From an uncultured Collinsella sp. (lineage in GTDB: Bacteria; Actinomycetota; Coriobacteriia; Coriobacteriales; Coriobacteriaceae): a DNA stretch of 64,000 bases. The notes below the pieces were generated by a model. It saw only the letters and a list, made by a program, of their open reading frames with translations, ran no database searches and was not told where the DNA came from. The position numbers and the translations under genes were made by a program. Location: NCBI GenBank assembly GCA_900767675.1, contig CAAFZX010000038.1:31416-95415 (forward strand), in the 5' to 3' direction. Shown one piece after another: positions 1-6,214 of the stretch (the stretch's first letter is position 1; each line of letters starts with the position of its first letter).

Positions 1-437
1 GTTATTTGGCCACCTCGCAGGGGCAGTACCCGGTCGTGGGGCTGGGCCCGCGTGCTGGCGAGGTCGAGGACGAGGCGTTCGCCTTTACCGTTAAGCGTCG
101 CGCGTCCAAGCGCAAGGCCTCGGCCCGCGCCCGCCGTGCGGTGGATCTGCTGCGCGAGGAGGCCGAGATGGATCAGCGCCCTCGCGTGGGCGACGATGCC
201 GAGCTGTTCGAGCGCCTGCGCGCCCTGCGCAAGGAGATTTCGACCGAGCTGGAGATGGCGCCGTACATGGTCTTCTCCGACAGGGCCCTGCGCGGCCTGT
301 GCCGCCTGCGCCCGCAGACGCGCGACGAGCTTATCCAGGTCAACGGCATTGGCGAGAAAAAGGCCGACGCCTTTGGCGAGCAGTTTATGGCGGCGATTGA
401 AGAGTTTGAGTCCGAGCATGCGCGGGATGGAGCGTAA
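1..437 (+). CDS. recQ: RecQ-type ATP-dependent DNA helicase, C-terminal fragment (HRDC domain)
   Basis: The reading frame is already open at the left edge (it reads Y-L-A-T-S from base 3), so this is the 3' end of a longer gene. The first residues look like the end of a RecQ RQC winged-helix domain (a conserved Y-P-V-V-x-L stretch). The last ~80 residues form an HRDC domain with the helix-hairpin-helix-like I-x-V-N-G-I-G-E-K-K-A turn. RecQ helicases unwind 3'-5' in recombination and replication restart, and HRDC helps DNA binding. The helicase core lies outside the window, so another HRDC protein is possible. The stop is 2 nt before the next start, suggesting co-transcription with the GntR regulator. 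Confidence 0.75.
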   Translation, partial: YLATSQGQYPVVGLGPRAGEVEDEAFAFTVKRRASKRKASARARRAVDLLREEAEMDQRPRVGDDAELFERLRALRKEISTELEMAPYMVFSDRALRGLCRLRPQTRDELIQVNGIGEKKADAFGEQFMAAIEEFESEHARDGA

Positions 438-439
438 CG

Positions 440-1195
440 ATGGCATTCGACGATAAAACCGGCAGCTCAGATGTGTCCGCCGTGCCGCTGTACCAGCAGG
501 TTATGGACGACCTGAAGGGTGAAATCGCCCGCGGCGTGTACCCTGCCGGCTCGCGCATCCCTGCCGAGATGGAGCTCGCGAAGTCCTACGGCGTGGGGCG
601 CGTCACCGTGCGCCGTGCCATCGAGGAACTATCGCGCGCGGGGTATCTCAACCGTCAGCAGGGGAGGGGCACCTTTGTGTGTGCGCCCAAGCTCAAGCGC
701 AAGATTCGCCAGAAGGGCGACGTTCAGAGCTTTACTGAGGGTTGCGCTGCCAACGACATGGTGCCGGGTGCGCGTCTGGTGTCGCGCACGGTGGTCGCGG
801 CGACGCACGAGGATGCGGCGTTTTTTGACGTGGAGCCCGGCTGCGAGCTTATCGTGGTCGAGCGCGTACGCACGGCAGATGGCATCCCCGTCATGCTCGA
901 GAACAACGCCTTTGTGCTCGCCGACCATCCCTACCTGCAGACGCTTGCCGACAAGGACCTCACGGACAATTCCATCTTTGCGCTCGTTGCCGAGCATTCG
1001 GGTCGCGCGCCGCTCAAGTCCGACCCCTGCACCGTGGAGATTGCGCTTGCCGATGCTCAGGTGGCCCCGCTGCTGGAGGTGCCGGTTGGTGAGCCGCTCT
1101 TCTATATGGAGGCCTACTTTACCGACGCCGGTGGGCGCCCTCTACTGCTCGGTCGCCAAAAGATCGTGGGCTCGCGCTACGTCTTCGACATCTAA
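440..1195 (+). CDS. GntR family transcriptional regulator, HutC/UTRA subfamily
   Basis: A 251-residue regulator. Residues ~15-85 form the GntR winged helix (recognition region Y-G-V-G-R-V-T-V-R-R-A-I-E, wing G-R-G-T-F-V). Residues ~100-250 form a UTRA ligand-binding domain, which in this subfamily binds phosphosugars or related effectors. It starts 2 nt after the RecQ-like gene and lies 144 bp upstream of a SIS deglycase-type gene. The gap carries two identical 17-bp repeats around a promoter, so it probably controls that gene. FrlR-type control of Amadori-sugar genes is a reasonable model but unproven. Confidence 0.9.
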   Translation: MAFDDKTGSSDVSAVPLYQQVMDDLKGEIARGVYPAGSRIPAEMELAKSYGVGRVTVRRAIEELSRAGYLNRQQGRGTFVCAPKLKRKIRQKGDVQSFTEGCAANDMVPGARLVSRTVVAATHEDAAFFDVEPGCELIVVERVRTADGIPVMLENNAFVLADHPYLQTLADKDLTDNSIFALVAEHSGRAPLKSDPCTVEIALADAQVAPLLEVPVGEPLFYMEAYFTDAGGRPLLLGRQKIVGSRYVFDI

Positions 1196-1204
1196 CGTCC
1201 ATAG

Positions 1205-1283
1205 ATAGAACAACATAGAACAAATTTGCCGTGATGACTTCACGGGCGTTGTTACACGTGCTATAAATAGAACAACATAGAAC
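1205..1283 (+). promoter_or_regulatory. Promoter with two identical 17-bp operator-like direct repeats
   Basis: The sequence atagaacaacatagaac occurs exactly at 1205-1221 and 1267-1283. Each copy is itself a tandem of atagaac spaced by aac, giving a 10-bp helical period. A promoter fits between them: -35 TTCACG (1239-1244), 17-bp spacer, -10 TATAAA (1262-1267). The first repeat lies upstream of -35 and the second overlaps -10 and the start region, a usual repressor layout. A short inverted repeat, CCGTGA/TCACGG, overlaps the -35. Binding by the adjacent GntR protein is inferred. Confidence 0.6.
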
Positions 1284-1339
1284 GACTGCAGGTACGAGCT
1301 GCTATCGTTCAAAGCCGCCACACAAGGAGGAGCATCAGC

Positions 1340-2308
1340 ATGAACGCACATGATCTGATTCGGGAAATTATCGAGCGCAAGGGCAAGGTCGAGAACGTCT
1401 TTTGGATCGCCTGCGGCGGTTCGATGATCGACCTGATGCCGGCTAACGAGCTGCTCAAGCGCGAGGCCACCACGTTTGCCTCGACGGTCTACACGGCACG
1501 CGAGTTTTGCCTGATGGCCCCCAAGAGCCTTGGCGAGAAGTCTCTCGTTATTGCATGCAGCCACAGCGGCAACACGCAGGAGGTCGTCGACGGCTGCGAG
1601 ATGGCGTTGGCTGCCGGCGCCGAGGTCGTCGCCATGACCGACTGCGAGGGCTCCAAGATCGACAACGGCAAGTGGATCACCTGGGTCTACCCCTGGGGCG
1701 AGGGCGTGCCGCAAGCCGAGGTGCCGCAGGGTATCGGCGCTCTGATCGCCGCCGAGCTGCTCGACCAGCAGGAAGGCTACGAGGCACTCGCCGACATGTA
1801 CGAGGGCCTCAAGCAGATGGATGCGCTGCTGCCCGCTGCGCGCGAGAAGGTCAACGCCGAGCTGGGCGCCCGCTTTGCCGAGCTCTGCCAGCAGCACAAG
1901 TTCTTCTATATCCTGGGGTCCGGCCCCAACTTTAGCCAGACCTACGCCATGGCCATCTGCTCGCTCATGGAGATGCAGTGGCAGCACTGCTGCTACATCC
2001 ACTCCGGCGAGTACTTCCACGGTCCCTTCGAGGCCACCGAGCCCGGCGTGTTCTACTTTGTGCAGCTCGGATCGGGCGAGTGCCGTCCCATGGAGGAGCG
2101 CGCACTGGCGTTCCTCAACACGCACACTGACACGATCATGGTGCTCGATGCGCTCGAGTACGGCGTGGGCGAAGTGCCTGCCAGCGTGCGTTCGTTCCTG
2201 GAGCCGATCTTCTTCTACGCGATGAGCTGCGAGCTGCGCGCTGCCCGCGGCAAGGTCTTCGACCACAGCCCCGAGGTTCGTCGCTACATGGGCATCGAGC
2301 AGTACTAG
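1340..2308 (+). CDS. SIS-domain sugar-phosphate deglycase/isomerase (FrlB-like)
   Basis: A 322-residue cytoplasmic enzyme with two sugar isomerase (SIS) folds. The first is marked by S-H-S-G-N-T-Q-E-V near residue 75, the phosphosugar-binding turn. The C-terminal part carries M-Q-W and E-Y-F-H-G-P-F-E, like FrlB/GfrF fructoselysine-6-phosphate deglycases, which split phosphorylated Amadori compounds into glucose-6-phosphate and an amine. It starts after a strong AGGAGG-like site in a leader with two operator repeats and sits downstream of a GntR-UTRA regulator. A glucosamine-phosphate isomerase-like activity is an alternative. The second SIS gene in the window (11754) is a divergent relative. 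Confidence 0.8.
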   Translation: MNAHDLIREIIERKGKVENVFWIACGGSMIDLMPANELLKREATTFASTVYTAREFCLMAPKSLGEKSLVIACSHSGNTQEVVDGCEMALAAGAEVVAMTDCEGSKIDNGKWITWVYPWGEGVPQAEVPQGIGALIAAELLDQQEGYEALADMYEGLKQMDALLPAAREKVNAELGARFAELCQQHKFFYILGSGPNFSQTYAMAICSLMEMQWQHCCYIHSGEYFHGPFEATEPGVFYFVQLGSGECRPMEERALAFLNTHTDTIMVLDALEYGVGEVPASVRSFLEPIFFYAMSCELRAARGKVFDHSPEVRRYMGIEQY

Positions 2309-2360
2309 GTATCGGGAAAAGCATTCACCTTCGATTCGCAAGGGTACTGCGTGAGTCAAA

Positions 2361-2398
2361 AAGCGGGCCGCGCCGGGGATTTCCGGCGCGGCCCGCTT
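2361..2398. terminator. Bidirectional rho-independent terminator
   Basis: A perfect 16-bp GC-rich inverted repeat (2361-2376 with 2383-2398) with a 6-nt loop lies between two convergent genes. On the minus strand it is followed by five T residues, so it mainly terminates the dehydrogenase gene. It may also stop the SIS gene on the plus strand. Confidence 0.85.
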
Positions 2399-2439
2399 AG
2401 TATCGTGTTTAGATTCGCAAGGTTGCGGCAGCCTACGGC

Positions 2440-3417
2440 CTACTTTGCGTCGTAGGCCTCGGCATCCCACCAGTCGAGCTGGGCGATGTTGTCACGGATG
2501 TGCTGACAGCTCTTGTGGAAGCCCTCGAGCTCGTACTCGGACAGGTCGAGCGTATAGACCTCCTCGACGCCCTCGGCACCGATCACGCACGGCAGGGAGG
2601 TGAAGATGCCCTCCTCGCCATACTGGCCGGTCATAAGCGTAGAGGCCGAAAGCACGGCGTGCTCGTTGTGCAGCACGGCGGCACAGACGCGCGCGGCGGA
2701 GTTGGCGACGGCGTACTCGGTGCACTGCTTGCCCTGGTAGGTTACGTAGCCGCCCTTGCGCGCGAGCTCCTCGATCTCCATGTGGTCGAAGGCGTACTTG
2801 TCGGGGTTCTCGGCCTGAAGCTCGTTGAGGCTCTTGCCGGCGATGGTCGCAGCCTTAAAGGCAGCCAGCTGGCTAAAGCCGTGCTCGCCGATCATGTAGG
2901 CGTCGATGGACTTGGGGCTCACGCCAACCTTCTTGGAGATCTCGGTGCGCAGACGGGCGGAGTCCAGGCCGCAGCCCGAGCCGATGATCTTCTTGGGATC
3001 GTAGCCGGTCAGGTGCCACAGCTCGGTGCATACGACGTCGCAGGGGTTGGAGATGCTTACGAAGATGCCGTCGAAGCCGGCGTCGACGATGCGCTTGGCA
3101 AAGGTGCGGGCGGCGTGGGTGGTAAAGAACAGCTCACCGTCGCGGTTGCCGGCGGCCAGCGCGACCTTGCCGGCGGCGTTGACGATGACGTCGCAGCAGG
3201 CCAGCTCCTCGTAGTGGTCGTAGCAGTTGACGATTTTGGTGTTGTACGGGACAAACGAAAGGGAGTCGCGCAGGTCCTGGACCTCGGAAGTCACCTTGGC
3301 CTCGTTGATATCGCACAGGTACAGCTCGTCGGCAATGCCCTGCATGAGCAGGCTGTTGGCGACATGTGCTCCTACGTGGCCCTGGCCGACCACACCGATC
3401 TTACGCGTCTGGTACAT
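2440..3417 (-). CDS. L-lactate dehydrogenase family, 2-hydroxyacid (L-HicDH-like) dehydrogenase
   Basis: An NAD-dependent L-2-hydroxyacid dehydrogenase, 325 residues, of the LDH/MDH fold. The N-terminal Rossmann motif is G-V-V-G-Q-G-H-V-G. The catalytic elements L-D-S-A-R and G-E-H-G are present. The substrate loop does not carry the classical LDH Q-K-P-G-E-T-R. It reads G-N-R-D-G-E-L, closer to L-2-hydroxyisocaproate dehydrogenases, so 2-keto acids larger than pyruvate are plausible. The start at 3417 (M-Y-Q-T) is chosen because an AAAGGA site lies ~8 nt upstream; the in-frame Met 13 codons earlier has none. Its likely role is regenerating NAD during fermentation. Confidence 0.85.
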   Translation of the reverse strand: MYQTRKIGVVGQGHVGAHVANSLLMQGIADELYLCDINEAKVTSEVQDLRDSLSFVPYNTKIVNCYDHYEELACCDVIVNAAGKVALAAGNRDGELFFTTHAARTFAKRIVDAGFDGIFVSISNPCDVVCTELWHLTGYDPKKIIGSGCGLDSARLRTEISKKVGVSPKSIDAYMIGEHGFSQLAAFKAATIAGKSLNELQAENPDKYAFDHMEIEELARKGGYVTYQGKQCTEYAVANSAARVCAAVLHNEHAVLSASTLMTGQYGEEGIFTSLPCVIGAEGVEEVYTLDLSEYELEGFHKSCQHIRDNIAQLDWWDAEAYDAK

Positions 3418-3496
3418 ATATGTATCCTTTCGGCCGAGTTTTTCGCGTCGAACCATTGTAGCGTCCTACTGCCACTTTGCTAGGCTAAAGCGCCGC

Positions 3497-3530
3497 AGAT
3501 TTTTGGGACATGCCTTAATCTCTACTTTTG
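3497..3530. repeat. Degenerate copy of a dispersed hairpin repeat
   Basis: The 3497-3515 segment (agatttttgggacatgcct) matches the minus strand of the hairpin at 6171-6209 almost base for base, and a weaker second arm follows. It appears to be a decayed copy of the same small element, lying in the divergent gap between the dehydrogenase and metA. Confidence 0.55.
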
Positions 3531-3628
3531 GAGTGATTTGGGCCGCTGACGGCATCGCTGGGCGATGTGCTCGCGCGGATGGGGCCGCTCGTTGTACCAT
3601 AACTGCAACTGACTCGTAAGGAGCATCC

Positions 3629-4555
3629 ATGCCCATTCGCATCCCCGACGCCCTCCCTGCCGCTGCGCAGCTCGAGAGCGAGAACATCTTTGTCATGACC
3701 GAGTACCGCGCACTGCACCAGGACATCCGTCCGCTGCGCGTGCTCATCCTCAACCTCATGCCCACCAAGATCGCCACCGAGACGCAGATCATGCGCAAGC
3801 TCTCCAACACGCCGCTGCAGGTGGAGGTGGACCTGCTGCGCACCAAAACGCACGAAGCCACGCACGTGAGCGCCGGCCACCTGGAGACGTTCTACCGCAC
3901 GTTCGACGATATCCGCGACATCCACTACGACGGCCTGATCATCACGGGCGCGCCGGTGGAACAGATGCCGTTCGAGGAGGTCGACTACTGGCCCGAGCTC
4001 TGCCAGATCATGGATTGGTCCACCACGCACGTGCACTCTACGCTGCACATTTGTTGGGGCGCGCAGGCGGGTCTCTACCATCATTACGGTATCCAGAAGT
4101 ACGATCTACCGGCCAAGGCAAGTGGCGTATTTGAGCATTATCTGGTGAAGCCGCAAAGCCCGCTGGTCCGCGGCTTCGACGACCGTTTCTATGCCGTGCA
4201 TTCGCGCAACACCGATGTGCGCCGCGAGGACGTGGAGGCCGAGCCGCAGCTTGAGATCGTGGCCGTATCCGACGAGGTGGGCCTGTACATCGTCAAGTCG
4301 ACCGACAGTCGTCGCTTCTTTGTATTTGGCCACCCCGAGTACGATACCGACACCCTGCGCCTAGAGTACGAGCGCGACGTGAAGCGCGGGCTCAACCCTC
4401 AGGTGCCGGCGCATTACTTCCCGGGCGACGATCCCGCCGCCGAGCCGCGTAACGTCTGGCGCAGCCAAGCTCAGTTGCTCTACACCAACTGGCTCAACTA
4501 TTACGTCTACCAGACCACGCCCTACGACCTGGCCCGCGCCGGCGAGGAGCACTAG
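3629..4555 (+). CDS. metA: Homoserine O-acyltransferase MetA (predicted acetyl-CoA type)
   Basis: First committed step of methionine synthesis: acylation of homoserine. The protein is 308 residues, full length for MetA, with a glutamine-amidotransferase-like fold. The catalytic residues are visible at the E. coli-equivalent positions: Cys142 (I-C-W-G-A-Q), His235 and Glu237 (F-G-H-P-E-Y). Position 111 is Glu (G-A-P-V-E-Q). In characterised MetA proteins Glu111 goes with acetyl-CoA and Gly111 with succinyl-CoA, so despite the usual name this is probably a homoserine O-acetyltransferase. The start has a good site (AAGGAG, 7 nt upstream). It converges with the formyl-THF cyclo-ligase gene. Confidence 0.95.
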   Translation: MPIRIPDALPAAAQLESENIFVMTEYRALHQDIRPLRVLILNLMPTKIATETQIMRKLSNTPLQVEVDLLRTKTHEATHVSAGHLETFYRTFDDIRDIHYDGLIITGAPVEQMPFEEVDYWPELCQIMDWSTTHVHSTLHICWGAQAGLYHHYGIQKYDLPAKASGVFEHYLVKPQSPLVRGFDDRFYAVHSRNTDVRREDVEAEPQLEIVAVSDEVGLYIVKSTDSRRFFVFGHPEYDTDTLRLEYERDVKRGLNPQVPAHYFPGDDPAAEPRNVWRSQAQLLYTNWLNYYVYQTTPYDLARAGEEH

Positions 4556-4597
4556 ACTGCGACTGTGGCGCTGTAGCCGTGGCTGATGTGGCAGCGG

Positions 4598-5194
4598 TTA
4601 GGCGCTGATGATGTTGGGCAGCGGCAGGTCGTGGGCATCGGTGGGGATGTGGTCGACGCGCTGTTCGTCAAAGGCGATGCCGATGATCTGGCATGTGGCC
4701 GAAAGCGTGGGCAGGTAGCGGTCGTAGCAACCACCGCCGTAGCCCAGGCGCGCGCCGGTGCGGTCGAAGGCCACGAGCGGCACGACGATCATGTCGAGAG
4801 CTTCGGCGGGCACGATGGGAAAGCGGTCGCTGTCGATGTCCGTGGCCGCGAAGGGTCTCGTGGGGTGGGCAATAAACGGGGCCGCGGGTGCGTCGCCGGC
4901 AGCAGCCGCTCGCATGCACATACGCTGGCTGCAGGCAGCAGCTTCGGTTGCCAGGAGCATGCACGGATAGGCTACGCGCCAGCCGCGCGCGGCGGCCGCA
5001 GCGGCAAACGCGGCAGGGTTGACCTCGGAACCCATCGCGGCATAGCTGGCAACGGTGTGCGGCGCCGCGGCATCCGAGCGATCCAACAGCTCAACCAGCC
5101 GCGCACAGATATCAGCAGACTTCGCCGCCTGCAAGTCCAAATCAAGAGCATCGCGCCGAGCAATCACCGCCCGCCGCAACTCAGCCTTGTCCAT
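4598..5194 (-). CDS. 5-formyltetrahydrofolate cyclo-ligase
   Basis: Converts 5-formyl-THF to 5,10-methenyl-THF using ATP, returning stored folate to one-carbon metabolism. The protein is ~198 residues, normal for the family. It starts with the typical K-A-E-L-R-R helix. The ATP/folate motif G-Y-G-G-G-C-Y-D-R-Y-L is present near the C terminus, with the usual third-position Tyr replaced by Cys. The start M-D-K-A-E-L at 5194 is preferred over a Met nine codons upstream because the family begins there. Confidence 0.9.
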   Translation of the reverse strand: MDKAELRRAVIARRDALDLDLQAAKSADICARLVELLDRSDAAAPHTVASYAAMGSEVNPAAFAAAAAARGWRVAYPCMLLATEAAACSQRMCMRAAAAGDAPAAPFIAHPTRPFAATDIDSDRFPIVPAEALDMIVVPLVAFDRTGARLGYGGGCYDRYLPTLSATCQIIGIAFDEQRVDHIPTDAHDLPLPNIISA

Positions 5195-5262
5195 CCTAGC
5201 CCCCTCTCCCAAACCTACCAAAAAGGGACAGGTTTATTTTGGCAGGTTTTATCTGGGCAAAC

Positions 5263-5303
5263 GTCGAAGCCGCCGCAAAGGCGCCCTTTGTGGCGGCTTC
5301 GAC
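5263..5303 (-). terminator. Long GC-rich hairpin downstream of hicB
   Basis: The arms 5263-5281 and 5285-5303 pair almost completely (about 18 pairs with one mismatch) around a 3-nt loop. It lies just past the hicB stop and is followed on the minus strand by a weakly T-rich stretch. Termination of the hicAB transcript is the simplest reading. Confidence 0.6.
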
Positions 5304-5315
5304 TCGACGTTGGCT

Positions 5316-5645
5316 TCACAGCGCCGCAGCGATCGCTTCAGTCACAAACTTATTGAGTGACTCACCCTTCTTTGCCGCCGCCAGCGCTGCTTGCTTGTGG
5401 AGCTCAGAGCCCGTTCTTACGTTGAACGAGCCCTTAAAAGCCCGCTCGGGTTCCTTGCCCTTCTCGGCGCAAAACTCAAGGTAATCGTCGACGGCGTCGT
5501 GGAAGCATTGCTCCACTTCTTCAGCCGTGGAGCCTTCAAATACGATTGCGTCCCTAATGCCGGCGACCATACCTGTTAGCACATGCTGTTCGGCATCGAA
5601 CTCGACCGGGGCGAAATAACCCTTGTATGCCAAAACGTTACTCAT
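5316..5645 (-). CDS. hicB: HicB-type antitoxin
   Basis: A 109-residue antitoxin. The N-terminal partially degraded RNase H-like fold reads Y-K-G-Y-F-A-P-V-E-F-D, then G-M-V-A-G-I-R-D-A-I-V-F-E-G. The C-terminal part has R-T-G-S-E-L-H and a short helix set like a ribbon-helix-helix DNA-binding region. HicB neutralises HicA and represses its own operon. The start at 5645 overlaps the last 8 nt of hicA and has a GGAGG site within the hicA end. Another Met lies 5 codons earlier but fits this site less well. Confidence 0.85.
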   Translation of the reverse strand: MSNVLAYKGYFAPVEFDAEQHVLTGMVAGIRDAIVFEGSTAEEVEQCFHDAVDDYLEFCAEKGKEPERAFKGSFNVRTGSELHKQAALAAAKKGESLNKFVTEAIAAAL

Positions 5646-5901
5646 GACTACCTCCGACATCTTGCAGAAAGCGATCGATGTTTCGAATGGTCCCCGCTGT
5701 CAATTCGTCAGATGGATGAGGCGCGTGCATTACGAACATCCTGCCATCTGATGGCCTGTAGAAGCGAACGCGCGATCCGGATGTCTTGCCTTTGCTGTCC
5801 ATTTCAAAGCCATATGAAGCCATAACTTTAAGAAAGTCAGCGAATCTATACGTTGAAGGACAGCTAAGCAGCTGGGCGATGAGTTTATCGGATCGAGTCA
5901 T
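5638..5901 (-). CDS. hicA: HicA-type mRNA interferase toxin
   Basis: An 87-residue toxin with a double-stranded-RNA-binding-like fold. HicA cleaves mRNA independently of ribosomes through a conserved His. The pattern S-R-V-R-F then M-H-A-P-H-P-S-D-E-L matches the HicA core and contains the active-site His region. It is slightly longer than the smallest HicA proteins. It is first in the operon, with hicB overlapping by 8 nt, and a strong promoter lies just upstream. Confidence 0.85.
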   Translation of the reverse strand: MTRSDKLIAQLLSCPSTYRFADFLKVMASYGFEMDSKGKTSGSRVRFYRPSDGRMFVMHAPHPSDELTAGTIRNIDRFLQDVGGSHE

Positions 5902-5924
5902 CCCGTCTCACATTCTGCAACTAT

Positions 5925-5996
5925 ATTCTAGTTACAATTTCAGTTCGATGCAAGCACCTCTACTATAGAACATGTGTGCGTATAGAACAAGTGTTC
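5925..5996 (-). promoter_or_regulatory. hicAB promoter and candidate autoregulatory operator
   Basis: On the minus strand -35 TTGCAT (5948-5953) and -10 TAGAAT (5925-5930) are separated by exactly 17 bp, giving a short leader before hicA at 5901. Upstream, tatagaaca occurs twice, at 5964-5972 and 5981-5989 (17-bp period), and the second copy overlaps an imperfect palindrome gaacaagtgttc. HicB autorepression makes this a plausible operator. Confidence 0.55.
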
Positions 5997-6059
5997 GAAT
6001 CACAACTGAGGAAGGAGACAGGCACCTTTGTGGTGGTCTGTGCTGTGGAGTGGGCGTCT

Positions 6060-6136
6060 GCGGCGGTTTGTCTCAATCTGTAACAGTAACTCGGCAAAAT
6101 TGGACCTAGATGTTACAGATTGAGACAAACCGCCGC
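6060..6136. repeat. Perfect 26-bp inverted repeat (dispersed palindromic element)
   Basis: Positions 6060-6085 and 6111-6136 are exact reverse complements with a 25-bp spacer. The arms read as tgtctcaatctgtaaca plus a GC-rich tip. No gene overlaps it. It looks like a small mobile palindromic repeat rather than a terminator, having no T tract. The ~300 bp between hicA and the M16 gene holds this, the hicAB promoter and the next hairpin, and no coding region. Confidence 0.75.
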
Positions 6137-6170
6137 GGTGGGCTGCACCGCCCCGCTCAAACCGCAGAAA

Positions 6171-6209
6171 AAAGGTAGATTTTTAGGCATGTCCCAAAAA
6201 TCTACCTTT
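6171..6209 (-). terminator. Hairpin repeat acting as probable terminator of the M16 gene
   Basis: Arms aaaggtagattttt (6171-6184) and aaaaatctaccttt (6196-6209) are perfectly complementary with an 11-nt loop. On the minus strand the hairpin comes right after the protease stop and is followed by T residues. A degenerate copy lies at 3497-3530, so it is both a repeat-family member and a likely terminator. Confidence 0.7.
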
Positions 6210-6214
6210 GTGCA

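Noticed and set aside
2500..3483. Plus-strand frame opposite the dehydrogenase
   Set aside because: Leu/Val/Gly-rich antisense shadow with no family signature.
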